A stretch of DNA of 64,000 bases, taken from Gonioctena quinquepunctata. Lineage: Eukaryota; Arthropoda; Insecta; Coleoptera; Chrysomelidae. The stretch is from contig JAFIRS010004570.1 in assembly GCA_018342105.1 (NCBI GenBank), forward strand, positions 1 to 64,000. Direction: 5' to 3'. The notes under the pieces are model-generated. The model worked only from the letters and a program-made list of their open reading frames with translations. It had not been told where the DNA came from and did not search any database. Below are positions 23,735-35,380 of this stretch, in pieces (position 1 is the stretch's first letter; the number at the start of each line of letters is the position of its first letter). A program made the position numbers and the translations under genes.

Positions 23735-24310
23735 CTTAACTGGAGGAACTTTATCTTCAACTGAATAGCAGTGAGGCTGCTGCTGCAGTAATTTGCGATA
23801 TGACAAAAGCGTTCGACTGCGCCAATCACAACATATTGTAGTATTAACTTGAAAATTATGGTTTTAGAGGAAACATTCTATTATGGTTCAAATCATACTT
23901 ATCATACCGTGTGCAACTTTTAATGGGGTGACATCTGCCGAACAGTTAATTAAATACGGGGTACCACAAGGGTCTGTGCTCGGTCCCTTGTTATTTTGAC
24001 TGTATATAAATGATTCAGCTGATTTACACATTGATGGTGAATTTACTATTTTTGCAGATGATACATTTTTCCTTTGGCACAATAGCAACGTGGTGGCTTT
24101 ACATAACAATATTGAAAAGGATCCGAAAAAAAAAGCAGTGGTGCAATGCTAACCTATTAACGTTCAATATTTTAACATTCAAATGCACTATTGATTCTGT
24201 TTCGCTAAATGAAAAAATAAAAAAATCATCAATTCCAAAGTAGCAAATACATTTTTAGGGCTACATATTAATAATAACTTGAGATTCGAAGACCATATCA
24301 GCAAACTGTG
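23735..24310 (+). pseudogene. CR1/Jockey-type reverse transcriptase fragment
   Basis: Only the RT palm remains. Motif A text is ICDMTKAFDCANHNIL (about 23790-23840), motif B is YGVPQGSVLGPLLF (about 23955-23997), and motif C is FADDT (about 24052-24066), followed by IEKD and a TFLGLHINNNL-like stretch near 24250-24280. There are stops within motif B's downstream helix and at several other points, plus frame changes. Both ends are missing. It is not a close copy of the other RTs in the window. Confidence 0.75.
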
Positions 24311-24735
24311 TCCTTTCTCTTCTCTGAATCTGTTTGTAGTTGTTTTCTCTTGGCATTTTTCGCATCTCTGGCTGCTTTGAACTCAATATTAGTAACACAG
24401 AGTATATACGATAAGGTGTGTGTGTATGTGTGCTCCTGTGAAAAGTAGAATTACTCCAGTTACACACTACGTAAAAGTATCGCATTTTCACACAATCTCC
24501 AAATAGGAGCTGGTGAGTAAGTTTTTTGACTGATCATTGCATCAATATAGCGGCAAGTGCGTCATACAATAGATACCTTATATTACTATATATGAACCTC
24601 CAGTTGATAAGACGGCCATAAAAACGGACTGTATCAAGTAAAAACATATAGATAAAACAACCCGAACTTTTATCAATTAGTACGGGTGCTCAATTAAACT
24701 TCAAGCAAATAATTGATTAACGAGTGACATCTAAA

Positions 24736-25452
24736 ATGTCAGATGTGACATTGAAGGATCTCCATGAGCTCCTAATCAAATTGAATACTAAATCAGACGA
24801 AACCCAAGACACATTATCTGAAATTAAATTCGAGTTGCTGACCTCTAACAACAAAATCTTATACCTTGAGGAAGAAAATATCAAACTGAAAGAGGAAAAC
24901 ATCCAGCTAGACAGAAAATTGCGTAGAAACAATATTATTGTTTTTGGAGTGCAGACCGTTACTCCTGAAGAAGGTCTTCAGTACTTGAGAGATACTTTGG
25001 AAATCGATTTGAATTTGAGGGACGTTAACAACATTTTCTTTATTCCTGGGAAAGAGACTGGAAAAAAAATTATCAAACCGGAACTAATCTCATATCTGAA
25101 AAAACTTGAAATCATAAAGAACCTCCGGAAACTGAAGGGCGAGAATGTTTATGTAATGGACGATCTGAGTCCTGAGGATCAGACTGTTAACAAAGCCCTA
25201 CGTCAGCATCTAAATCAGGCGAAGCAAGAAGGCTTCAAAGCAACTATAAGACGTAGTCATTTGATCGTGAATGATGAAAAATACAGCTTGAAAGATTTGC
25301 AGCTAGACCCCTCCATAATCAGAGAACAACTCACACCATCAATCCCCGCTATAGAAGCCAATTCCAAAAAGATAAACCTCTCACCTCTGGAAAATATAAG
25401 CATCAAGAAACCTTCAAGAGAGAATCCTCGTAGGGCTGCCAAAGGAACATAA
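24736..25452 (+). CDS. CR1-like ORF1 protein: coiled coil and RNA-binding core
   Basis: 238 aa from the first ATG (a GTG 12 bases upstream is in frame but is not a plausible eukaryotic start). Residues about 1-65 form a heptad-like coiled coil rich in Leu/Glu/Lys (LKDLHELLIKLNTK, YLEEENIKLKEENIQLD). A basic LDRKLRRNNIIVFGV segment opens an RRM-like or Transposase_22-like core as in LINE ORF1 proteins, with the conserved ideas KLKGENVYVMDDLSPED and an Arg-rich tail of the fold (RRSHLIVNDEKYSL). The C-terminus is Ser/Pro/Lys-rich. Such proteins trimerise and chaperone the element RNA. The frame is complete and could be translated. It is unlike the ORF1 at 9080, showing that two distinct CR1-type lineages are present. 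Confidence 0.8.
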   Translation: MSDVTLKDLHELLIKLNTKSDETQDTLSEIKFELLTSNNKILYLEEENIKLKEENIQLDRKLRRNNIIVFGVQTVTPEEGLQYLRDTLEIDLNLRDVNNIFFIPGKETGKKIIKPELISYLKKLEIIKNLRKLKGENVYVMDDLSPEDQTVNKALRQHLNQAKQEGFKATIRRSHLIVNDEKYSLKDLQLDPSIIREQLTPSIPAIEANSKKINLSPLENISIKKPSRENPRRAAKGT

Positions 25453-25644
25453 TAAAATTCATTTTTCAACTTTACTTTCTCCATATATTATTAATATCTG
25501 AGCGTTTTTGTCTTTTTCATCTCCTCATTCGAATAAATCAACCTTTTTTTGTGTATATATGTATGTGTATATGCGTGTATATATATATGTATATATTGAT
25601 TTTTGTGCCTTCTCGAGTTCGTGTGCTATCACTTTCATTAAACA

Positions 25645-28441
25645 ATGCGTGACATGAAAATATGTCACATAAACACGAGATCTATACTAAACGGTTTTCC
25701 AGATTTCAAACGGAAGGTATACAAAAACTATGATGTCATCACCGTTTCTGAAACATGGCTCTCTGAAAATACCCCAAACGATAATATTAGTCTAGCGGGG
25801 TATCAACTGTTTCGGAAGGATAGGGAAAATGGGAGGAAGGGAGGTGTTGCAACTTATATTAAAAATATTTTCAAAGCCACTCAAATTCCTAATATATCGT
25901 CAGACACAGTTGAACAAGTGTGGATTACCTTTACTGTACATGGAATGAAATACGCAGTAGCCTCCATTTATAGGCCTCCTAATCTTCCACTCCCAACTTT
26001 TCTGTCAGTATTTGAAGACAGTTTATCCATCATTTGTCCAAAATTTGATTATATAATTTGTGCAGGCGATCTTAATATTGACTTTTCAGAACCTACGAGC
26101 AGTTCTTGTATTCAGTTGAGTGAAATAATTAACCCATTCGGTTTGACACAAATTGTTGATCAACCAACACGATATTCTCCGACCAGTTGTAAAATAATTG
26201 ATCTTTTAATCTGTTCAGAGATATTAAATATAACCGACTGTACTACGATCGATTGTAGTTCATTCACAGATCATCTCCTTGTATCGTGTAAAGCTGGCTT
26301 CATACAATCAACAGGTGGCAGTTTCATGTACACATTCCGTGACTTTAGAAATTTCAACCCAGATTCATTTTTTGTGGATTTGCATGCAATTGATTTCTGT
26401 GATATGTATGACTCCAATGATATTGATGAGAAAGTTTCCGTATTCACTACTTTACTACTTGAAATATTCGATAAACACTCGCCGGTAAAAAACGTCAAAA
26501 TTACGAAGAAAAAAGCACCGTGGATAACTGATAATATGAAACTTATGTTCAAACTGAGAGATAAGGCTCTCTCAAGATTTAGAAGAACAAAAAATCATCA
26601 TCATTGGGATTATTATAAAGAAATGAGAAATCTCACGAATCGGACTGTGATACTCGAAAAAAAAGCATACCTCAATTATCGTTTAACAAGAAACAAACAA
26701 TTATGGAAAGAACTAGCTGATATGAACGTATATAACAACAAAAAGGTGCAGAAAACAATTCCGGAACACCTAATGCATGTTGAAGATATCAATAACTTTT
26801 TTGGAAGCATTTACAATAATAACTCCACGCCTGACGATGAAATTATTGATTTTTTCTCAGGTAATTCACTGAACGATAATCATTTTTCTTACCATGAAAC
26901 GAATGATGATGAAATTTATACTACATTACTGGGCATCAAATGCTGTGGGACCTGACAAAATAAGTATACAAATGTTATTACATTGTTGTCCCATGATTCT
27001 AACGCACATATCACATATATTCAATTATTGTATACAAAAACATATGTACCCATCGAGTTGGAAACAATCTCATGTCCTACCATTGGCAAAAATCACCAAT
27101 CCAGAGAATATGAGTGACCTTCGTCCAATTAGTATTTTGTGTGCCATCTCGAAAGCCTTCGAAAAAATATTGAACTTACAAATGCGATCTTACTTAAATG
27201 AATTCGATATATTGCCATCCTGTCAATCGGGATTTAGAGCTGACCATAGTTGTACAACGGCCCTGTTGAAAGTTGTCGATGATGTGCATATCTCTATTGA
27301 CAATAACAAACTCTGTCTCTTAGTATTGCTTGACTACTCGAAAGCATTCGACCGCATCAATCACAAACTAGTTATAGCTATTCTTAGTTACCTAGGGTTT
27401 TCCTCGGATGCCACATCACTCCTCCAAAGTTACCTTCATAACCGATCTCATTGTGTTATACTTAATAATGAAAAGTCAAACTCACTCATTCTAAAAAATG
27501 GTGTTCCTCAGGGATCAATATTGGGCCCCCTTCTCTTCGTCCTCTATACCTCCCAATTTTCAAAGTCCTTACGTTATACTTCAATGCATTGTTACGCAGA
27601 CGATACACAATTGTATTTAGAATTCGAAGAAGACTATCTCAACCATGCACTCGAACAAATGAATCAGGATTTGAATTCTTTAATAACGACCTCTAATAAA
27701 TACTGTCTCACTGTTAATGAGTCTAAATCTTATGTCATGATTTTTGGAAGAACAGCTGCGAGAAACCGTTGCAAGAATTTAGTTAATGTAGCCGTAGATG
27801 GTGTCCAATTACCCACTACTGAAATAACAAAAAATTTAGGATTATACCTCGACAGTGTTCTCAGATTTAGGACACACATTACTAATATTTCGAAGCGAGG
27901 GTACATGAACCTGAAAATTATTTATTCAAGTAGAAATATATTAAACAAGAAAAGTAAACTCATGCTATGTGATGCATTAGTACTTTCACATGCTAATTAC
28001 GCAGACGTAGTTTATTACCCGGGACTACTGAAATCAGACAGAATGCGGCTACAAAAACTTCAAAATTCTTGCATCAGACTCATCACAGGCACAACAAGGC
28101 GGGAACATGTTTCACAGCATCTTAAAAATCTTGGTTGGCTCAATATGGAGGCCAGGTACATACTCCATTCCGCTTCGATCTTCCACAAAATAATTACAAC
28201 TGGAAAGCCACCTCACCTATTCAGAAAGTTATCTTTCAGAACAGATATACACAATCTGAACTTGAGATTTCGTAATAACCTGACAGTGCCTAAACATAGA
28301 ACTTCTTTCTTCCGTGGCTCCTTCTCGTATCAGATTGTTCGCTTATACAACCGGTTACCGACTGAATTCAAAGCATTTTCACTCAATACGTTAAAAAAAA
28401 CTGAAACAATATTTAATCGAAAACAGCTTCCCGTATATTGA
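25645..28441 (+). pseudogene. CR1-like ORF2: APE endonuclease plus reverse transcriptase, one frameshift
   Basis: The start MRDMKICHINTRSI is that of an APE-type endonuclease. It continues with SETWLSEN (about 25750), DRENGRKGGVATYI, VASIYRPPN (about 25965), CAGDLNIDF (about 26060) and SFTDHLLVSC (about 26260); the Asp/Asn and Asp-His catalytic positions look intact. The frame is lost near 26935 (LLGIKCCG against the following ASNAVGPDKI), probably by one or two bases. The RT follows: LRPISILCAISKAFEK (about 27120), QSGFRADHS, LLDYSKAFDRINHK (motif A, about 27325-27365), NGVPQGSILGPLLF (B, about 27497-27537), CYADDTQLY (C, about 27590-27616) and an LGLYLD block. It then reads to a natural stop at 28441. 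One lesion separates it from a full-length 930-aa protein. Confidence 0.88.
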
Positions 28442-28766
28442 AATATGATATAAAACGAACTTGAATTGGCACACCCCTGTTTTCAACTTCCATTAATATT
28501 TTCGTATTGATTTCCTGCAATATTTATATATAGTTTTTCCTATATTTTTGTTCTTTTTTTATTCTTATTGTTTTTTATTTTTTTTATTTTTGTAATGAAT
28601 ATTTTTAAATTAAGCATGATCATGAATATATTTTGATGGTTGGATGGAAGAGCAAGCTCTGCAATGATGTTTCATGCGCAGATATTGAATCCTGCCTTTT
28701 GTTAGGTTCTATGTACAGAGTATGTAACCTTTCAATAAAAGCATTTATTATTATTATTATTAAAAG

Positions 28767-29221
28767 GGTTAAAATTGATGTTGTATTCAGAGGAATATTT
28801 TTCTATCACGAAAATTTCTCGAAAATGTTTGAAAAAGCTCTCAAGAGCAGACTGAATGTCTTTATAAAGAAAAACAACTTGCTATCAGAAAAACAGTTTG
28901 GGTTCAGAGAAGGCAAATCTACCCAAGATGCTATAATCAGCTCAACATCCCAAATTTATAGGGCGATAGATAACGGAAAACCTAGTCTGTGTATATTTCT
29001 AGATCTCTCCAAGGCTTTCGATACTGTGAGTCATACACACCTACTCGAAACCTTGGAAGATATTGGAGTTCGAGGAACAATGTATAATCTCTTAGAAAGT
29101 TATCTATACCAGAGGAAACAATTTGTACAAATTGAAAATAAACTGAGTTCAGAAGAGATAGTTCAATTTGGTGTGCCACAAGGAACTGTCCTTGGGCCAC
29201 TTTTATTCTCAATATACCCCA
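28767..29221 (+). mobile_element. CR1-like element 4, left part (split by insertion)
   Basis: A 5'-truncated RT that starts in the fingers (FSKMFEKALKSRL, about 28816). It contains KQFGFREGKST (about 28895-28925), FLDLSKAFDTVSHTHLL (motif A, about 28995) and FGVPQGTVLGPLLFSIY (motif B, about 29167-29215). It is cut at 29221 by the poly(T) of an antisense Jockey-like element and resumes at 31958. It begins immediately after the (TTA)n tail of the preceding CR1-like element. Confidence 0.85.
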
Positions 29222-31957
29222 ATTTTTTTTTTTTTGTATGTTCTGGTTCCCACGAAAAAGGATATCCTGTAATGTTCAGAGAACATCGTGGGAACCAAGG
29301 GAAAGAAGGTAGGAGTTGGTGTTCTTCTTAAATTTCTGGTGGTTGTATGCCTCGGGGAACACCTCCCTAGGCAATGAGTTCCAAAGCCTCGCTGTTCGTT
29401 GGATGAACGAGTCTTTGGAAAGTGATGTTCTGCAGGTCTCCAAAGTGACCACGAAGGGGTGTGATGACTGAACTTGACGGGTTAGTCTCGAAGAGACTGC
29501 CAAAGCAGGAATGATTGTTGATATTTCAGAAGAGCATCGCCCATGAAAATATTTATAAAATAGAGACAAATCGCCAACTTTTCTACGGTGTTCCAGACAA
29601 GTGAGCGAGTTTGTAAGCGAGGCATCACTGACGAGACGAATTGCCCTTTTTTGGACAGAATCCAATAGCCTCAGGATATGTTTAGGTGCCGCGCTCCAAA
29701 TATGAGAACAGTATTCCAGGACAGGTCGGATCTGTGCCTTATAGATCATAAGCAGCTGGGTGGGGGTGAAATAGCTCTTGGCACGAAACAAAAAACCAAG
29801 TTTTTGGGATGCACTTTTGGCAATGGACCTCACGTGATTTTCCCAGGAAAGTTTATTGCTGATAGTAATACCAAGCATCGATATGGATGACTTCAGTGGT
29901 ATGGTTACTCCTGACAAAGTTATGTTAGGCACAGTGAGATCGACTTTTCTAGAGAAAAGACATGCTTGTGTTTTGTTTGCATTGAATTCTACCGAGTTAT
30001 TAGATCCCCACTCGAGAATTGTTGCTAAGTCCATATTTATATTATTAACATTTCTTCCTCGTTCATTTCTGGTTTCACGGGCTGATATAGGGGCCCTGGA
30101 AGAGAAAGCGGTATGGAGGGTACTATCATCGGCAAAGCTGTGTACTGGACATGAAGTTGCTTTCAACAGGTCGTTGATGTGAAGTAGAAATAGTGTTGGT
30201 GCGAGAATAGATCCTTGCGGAACACCAGCATTTATGAGTGGAGTGTCAGATGAAACTCTATCGACCACTACATGGAGAGACCTGTTTGAGAGAAAACTAG
30301 CAAGCAGAGAACACAGCTGAGGGGGCAAGCCATAAGACGGAAGCTTGGCGAGGAGTCCATGGTGCCAAACTCGATCGAACGCCTTGGAGATATCTAATGC
30401 CACAGCTAAAGTTTCTCCATACTTTTCAATAGATAGCTGCCATATATGTGAGACGTAAGCGAGCAGGTCACCAGTTGATCTCTGATGGCGGAAGCCATAT
30501 TGCCTATCGTTGACAATTCCTGAGTCTTCCAGATATTTCATGAGCTCGATGTTGATGGCTTTTTCCATGACCTTTGAAATAATAGATAGCAGTGCAATAG
30601 GTCTGTAGTTGCTAGGTAGGGCCTTTTGCCTTTTAGGGACTGGCTGTACTCTTGCAATTTTCCAATTGGACGGAAATACCCCCAAATTGTAAGAGTGGTT
30701 GAACAACTTGCAAAGAACAGGTGTTAGTTCGGGGGCACATTTTTTGAGAACAATCGGCGGGATTCCGTCAGATCCACAGGCTTTGTTGGTGTTGAGACCC
30801 AGCAAAATCTTTCTGATAGTACGTTGGCGAAAGGTGATCTCGGGCATGTGACTGTCAATAGGTGTGATGTTCGGGGGTTGTTTTCCCGATGAATCCAGAG
30901 TGGAGTTTCCAGCAAATAGGTGCGCAAAGATATTGGCTTTTTCCTGGGCAGTCGTTGCTAGTGTTCCATCTCCTTTGGTTAGAGGAGGAAATGAGCTGGA
31001 AGTGAAGTTTCTTCCCACAGCTTTGGCGAAAGACCGAAATGAACGGGATCCGTTAGGACATTCGGCAAGTTTTGATCTTATTTTGGCATTGTGGGCATCT
31101 TTTGAGCATTTTTTTGTCTCTTTGCATATGCCTCTAGCCTCGACATATGCTGCTCTGGTCTCAGGGCCCGGATTTTTTAGCCATCGATGGTATGCTGCCT
31201 GTTTGGAAGCCACAGCTCTAGAGCAGTTTCTGTTAAACCAGGTCTTATCGGATGATGTTCTTCTTTCGGTATTCGGTATGTAGGTTTGCATCCCCAACAT
31301 GATGATATCAGAAATTGTTTCAGCACATCGTGTTGGATCTACTGAAGAGAAACAAACTCTCTTCCATGGAATCGCTGAGAAAAACATACGAAGACCTTCC
31401 CAGTCGGCCGAATTGTAATGCCACATGAGACGGGGTGGTATTGTGCAGCTCGATGGTAAATGGAAAGAGCATGTTGTGGAGATGAGGGTGTGATCAGAGT
31501 TTCCAAGTGGGGCACAAACTTCTATTCTATACGGGTCAGGATTGGTGGTGAGGAAAAGATCTAGTGTATTGGCAGACTGGTTGTTGACATCAGGGATGCG
31601 GGTTGGTAGCTCGACCAGTTGTTCTGGACCATGAGTGATGGCGAAGGCCTCGGCTTGACGACTTGCATCATCTGTTTTGTTAGAGAATTTGAGCCAGGCA
31701 GCGTTATGTACATTTAAGTCTCCCATGATTATGGTTTCAGCTGTTGGATGGTTCTCCTGAATGTAGTCCAGTTTGAGTGATAAAAACTCAAAGAGGTCGT
31801 TATATGAAGGTTCATTAGGTGAAAGGTAAAGGCAGCAGAGGAACTTAGTCAGTTTGGTATCAGATAGTTCGAACCACATCACATCAAAGTCTTTCGGTTC
31901 CAAACTCTCTTCACGCTGGCATGAAAGGTTAGCCTTAGCGTAAAGGCAGACTCCACC
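29222..31957 (-). mobile_element. Jockey-like non-LTR retrotransposon, 5'-truncated, ORF open
   Basis: The element lies antisense inside a CR1-like RT. Its 3' end is the poly(T) run at 29222-29236 (poly(A) on its own strand). Its 5' end at about 31957 falls inside the endonuclease domain, where CR1 text resumes. Related 3' fragments are at 6888-8016 and 50996-53396, so this family has been active several times in this region. No unambiguous target duplication can be read, because the poly(A) and host sequences merge. Confidence 0.9.
29276..31957 (-). CDS. Jockey-like endonuclease/reverse transcriptase, N-terminus missing
   Basis: One uninterrupted frame of about 894 codons, lacking only the first 80-100 residues and the start codon. 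The endonuclease opens at GGVCLYAKANLSC and carries IMGDLNVHNAAWL and LGNSDHTLI. A linker follows (KTWFNRNCSRAVASKQAAYH). The RT has LPSNYRPIALLSIISKVMEK, YGFRHQRSTGDLL, AVALDISKAFDRVWH (motif A), AGVPQGSILAPTLFLLHIND (B), and SFADDSTLHT (C, about 30120-30150), then LGITISNKLSWENH and a C-terminal WSAAPKHILRLLDSVQKRA block. There is no RNase H domain. It is annotated as coding because no internal lesion is visible. Without the N-terminus it cannot initiate its own retrotransposition, though a host start codon could in principle drive the RT part. Confidence 0.85.
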   Translation of the reverse strand, partial: GGVCLYAKANLSCQREESLEPKDFDVMWFELSDTKLTKFLCCLYLSPNEPSYNDLFEFLSLKLDYIQENHPTAETIIMGDLNVHNAAWLKFSNKTDDASRQAEAFAITHGPEQLVELPTRIPDVNNQSANTLDLFLTTNPDPYRIEVCAPLGNSDHTLISTTCSFHLPSSCTIPPRLMWHYNSADWEGLRMFFSAIPWKRVCFSSVDPTRCAETISDIIMLGMQTYIPNTERRTSSDKTWFNRNCSRAVASKQAAYHRWLKNPGPETRAAYVEARGICKETKKCSKDAHNAKIRSKLAECPNGSRSFRSFAKAVGRNFTSSSFPPLTKGDGTLATTAQEKANIFAHLFAGNSTLDSSGKQPPNITPIDSHMPEITFRQRTIRKILLGLNTNKACGSDGIPPIVLKKCAPELTPVLCKLFNHSYNLGVFPSNWKIARVQPVPKRQKALPSNYRPIALLSIISKVMEKAINIELMKYLEDSGIVNDRQYGFRHQRSTGDLLAYVSHIWQLSIEKYGETLAVALDISKAFDRVWHHGLLAKLPSYGLPPQLCSLLASFLSNRSLHVVVDRVSSDTPLINAGVPQGSILAPTLFLLHINDLLKATSCPVHSFADDSTLHTAFSSRAPISARETRNERGRNVNNINMDLATILEWGSNNSVEFNANKTQACLFSRKVDLTVPNITLSGVTIPLKSSISMLGITISNKLSWENHVRSIAKSASQKLGFLFRAKSYFTPTQLLMIYKAQIRPVLEYCSHIWSAAPKHILRLLDSVQKRAIRLVSDASLTNSLTCLEHRRKVGDLSLFYKYFHGRCSSEISTIIPALAVSSRLTRQVQSSHPFVVTLETCRTSLSKDSFIQRTARLWNSLPREVFPEAYNHQKFKKNTNSYLLSLGSHDVL

Positions 31958-32765
31958 TTACCTTGAATACTACCGGGATTATAATCAGCTTCGCAGATGA
32001 TACTGTATGAGGATGAAAATTGGCATGACCTGAAAGAAAAGGTAGAGTCCGATATGTCACATGTAATTGACTGGTTCAATCATCAATTACTAACAATAAA
32101 TTTTGAAAAAACCAAATTTATGACTTTTACAGCTTACAGAAATCATCTACCGAATTTCAACACCCTCGATATACATAACAACGAATCGGTTATTGATATT
32201 TCCAGAACAGATACCATTAAATACTCAGGTGTAACAATGGATTGTCACATGAGATGGGACATTCACACTGAGAATGTTACAAAAACCTTATGGAGTATGC
32301 TGTTCAAATTCAAATATTTGAGTAAATTACTTAACATTCACCACTTAAAGATCATTTATTTCGCTTTAGTGGAATCTCGTATTCAATATGCCATATTGAG
32401 CTGGGGAGGGGTTGCTGCTACTCACTTGAAAAATTTGGAAACGGTACAAAAACGAATTCAGAAAATTAAGTATGGAAAAGAACCAACCTTCTCGAGCAAT
32501 TTACTTTTTTCACAAGCGAGAATATGCGAAGTAAGACAAACATTTCTCAATAACATACTTACACATATAAACAAAAACAAATATCTATTGAATAATATCG
32601 ACCTTGAACATTTTACTGGAAAAAAAGGATATCATGTCAAAGCATCTCTGAGTAGTACAAAAATCGGACAACAAAATATATCTTACCTCATTCCAAAAAT
32701 TCTTAATTTTCTGCCCATTGAACAAAAAATGAATATAATGAATAACAGACTTATTTAATATTCAT
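31958..32765 (+). mobile_element. CR1-like element 4, right part
   Basis: Continuation of 28767-29221 after the Jockey insertion. The text LNTTGIIISFADDTV (motif C, about 31962-32007) is followed by a frameshift of one or two bases, then YEDENWHDLKEKVES and an open frame to 32758 with the C-terminal blocks YAILSWGGVAATHLKNL and LIPKILNFLPIEQKM. It ends in (TTA)n from about 32772. The ORF start at 31997 is an artefact of the frameshift, not a real initiation site. Confidence 0.85.
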
Positions 32766-35215
32766 TGTGTTTTTATTATTATTATTATTATTATTTATTA
32801 TTATTATTATTATTATTACATATAAGTAAAGGCTGAGGACAGAGTCCTATGTAAGCCTAAAAAAAACTAAAGAGATCAACAAGATTATACAATGCATGCA
32901 AAAGAAAAAGAAAAATAATTAATATATGCGTAGGAAAAATTATGAAAATAAGCAAATATCTATTTTGTTTTTAAAACTATTCACTGAGTCAGAATTCACA
33001 ACATCGTTGGGTAAGTTATTCCAAGTTTCGAAAATACGATTCACCAAAAAATGCTGTCTCTGCCTAGTGGCAAATTTCTCCTTTTTTAATTTGAGATTAT
33101 GACCACGTAACCGCGAATCATTGTTGAAAACAAAAAGTTCTTTCTGATTAGCATAGTTGTACTTAGCTATACGGAAGGATATGATGAGGTCCCCACGGAG
33201 TCGACGTTGGTCAAAAGCTATCAGCTGTGCCATCCTCAGTCTTTCGGGATAGGTTGGACGCACTTCGCCAAAAGTCATACGCGTGGCTCGACGCTGAACG
33301 TTTTCCAACAGAATCTTGTCGCGCACCAAAACAGGACACCACACCGGACCTGCGTACTCCATAATTGGACGAACGTAGGTTTTGTAGAGTTTTATGGAAC
33401 TTGAGTATGATAGATGGGAGAACGTTTTGCGGATGAGGTAGATCAGTGTATTGGCGCGCTTGCATGTGGATATAACATGTTCGGACCAAGTTAGGTCAGT
33501 ATTAATAGTCACCCCAGATCGACATGAGAAGACACTATACGTATCTGTTGATCGTTTATTGTGTACTCGTGGAGTGGATTGTCCTTTCCTTGATGAAGTA
33601 CGACGCATTTGTCGACGTTAAGAGGTAAAGCCAATCCTCACACCACCGACTAATCGAGTTGAGGTCTTCTTGAAGGAGTTGATGTTCCACTAAGGCATTT
33701 CCATACAGTTTAGTATCATCGGCATAAAACGACTTGCAGGACTTTATATGAAGAGCAAGATCACTTGCATAAACAACGAAGAGGAGTGGCCAAGAACAGA
33801 ACCCTGGGGGACTCCACTTGTGACTTGTCTGTCCGAAGAAAAAGAGTGACCCACTTTGACCGTGAAAGTTCTTTCTGTCATGTAATTTTCAACCCATGAG
33901 TTTAGTTGGCCCCGAATACCGAGTGTGTCAAGTTTGTGCATTAGCCTCCTCACTGGGACCCTGTCGAAAGCCTTGCAAAGTCAAGATAGACGATATCTGT
34001 CGGTATTTTTTTATCGTGAGCCTTCGTCCAATCGTTTATGCACTGTAGAAGATTGCTGGTGGTGGATTTACCTTGACGAAACCATGTTGTTCCGATGGTA
34101 TGATTGCGTTTTTGTTAAAAATTTGACATGTCTTCTACAATATTGATTCCATTACTTTGGAAGGTACGGATAGAAGACTAATGGGCCTGTAGTTGGTTGG
34201 ATTGATTTTATCGCCTTTTTGAAAATAGCAGTGACAGATGCCTTCTTCCAAGCCCGTGGATTTGAGATTTTGCGAAAGAGACAGTCATGATTCTTGATAA
34301 CGGAGAGCAGAGAGTTTCGGCAAATTTTTTAGAAAGAAGGGGCTCATTCCATCCAAGCCAGGAGATGAATTTAATTTAGTGTTCAGTAAATGTTTTTAAT
34401 TTTTCCGCTAAACGTCACATGGTTTAGATTATCACGCAGTCGTTCTGCTATAATTCCTGGTAATTGATCATCCTCGGGGCTCCACTGTGAAGGAGCTTGT
34501 GAAAGAGTTGGCCAGGATTTCAGCTGATTCGATATCTGTAGAGCACAGGGTACCATCAGGTTTTTGTAGGAGCGGAATGCTTACTTTGGTGTTCAGGTTT
34601 GATCGTATGAACTTGTACAGTTTTTTATTGTTTTCAGAGTTCGCAATAGATTCTTCAAACTCACGACGTGAAGATCGTAGTGTTGATACCAGGTATTTAG
34701 AGAAATTTCGATGAGTTTGGTAATCTTCTGGGGCTTTGATCTTTTGTATCTCTTCCAAAGTCTTTTTTTGTGATATATGAGTGACATTATTTCGGTATTC
34801 ATCCATGGTTTGAGAGGATTTTCTCGGCATACTTTGCTGCGGGAGTTCTTGTCAACAAGGGCAGTTATGGTCGAGTAAAATTTTTCCCAGAGGATATCAA
34901 CGTCATCACATGTATTCAAGAGGGTGATCCAATCGATGGCGGAAAGTTCCTCGAATAACTGATCGAAATCGATTATTTTGAAAACGTCAGTTCCGTACTT
35001 GTTTGGCATATGAATATTGAGCTGAGTAGTTGCGTAGATTACTGCGTGGTCCGATAATCCAACTGGTGGTAGGATTTCATAATCTGTGACAATGTTTTCA
35101 TCATTGGTAAAGATGAGGTCAAGAACAGATGGTTCATTGTTGATTCGGAATCTAGTTGGTTCTGTGATGAGTTGAAAGATCAATATCTTCTGTCGATTAT
35201 AATACTTCACAAATT
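32766..35215 (-). mobile_element. CR1-like element, antisense, 5'-truncated and decayed
   Basis: Read on the minus strand: an endonuclease remnant (ITEPTRFRINNEPSVLDLIF and VGLSDHAVIY, about 35160-35030), a linker with WMNTEIMSLIYHKKRLWKRY (about 34800), RT fingers TNYRPISLLSVPSKVME (about 34200-34150), motif A remnant CKAFDRVPVRRLMHKLD (about 33975-33930), TSGVPQGSVLG (about 33810), YADDTKLYGN (about 33725) and a C-terminal frame to 32940 (LVRDKILLENVQRRATRM, FETWNNLPNDVVNS). There are at least five frame changes. Its 3' end CTTTACTTATATGTAATAATAAT runs into the shared TTA/TAA tract at 32766-32820. Confidence 0.8.
32772..32820. repeat. (TTA)n tract joining two retrotransposon tails
   Basis: Two TTA runs separated by one irregular unit. 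The left run is the tail of the plus-strand CR1-like copy; the right run, read on the minus strand, is the tail of the antisense copy. Confidence 0.9.
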
Positions 35216-35336
35216 GTTTGTCTACTATTTTTGTTTATTGTTAATTTTCCCGTAGTTATAACTAAAATAGGTTAGATGTCATAGATGTCATAATTTCATA
35301 CATACCATTCATCTATATGTTCCATCTTCATATTTG

Positions 35337-35380
<44 letters not shown>

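Larger units (their letters stand above)
24736..28766 (+). mobile_element. CR1-like non-LTR retrotransposon, nearly intact
   Basis: ORF1 (24736-25452), a 190-bp spacer with TATG/ATAT-rich text, ORF2 (25645-28441) and an AT-rich 3' UTR ending in (TTA)n at about 28744-28766. ORF2 carries one visible frameshift near 26935 and otherwise reads through. The 5' boundary is not marked: nothing distinguishes leader from flank upstream of 24736. This is the youngest-looking long retrotransposon in plus orientation here. Confidence 0.85.
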
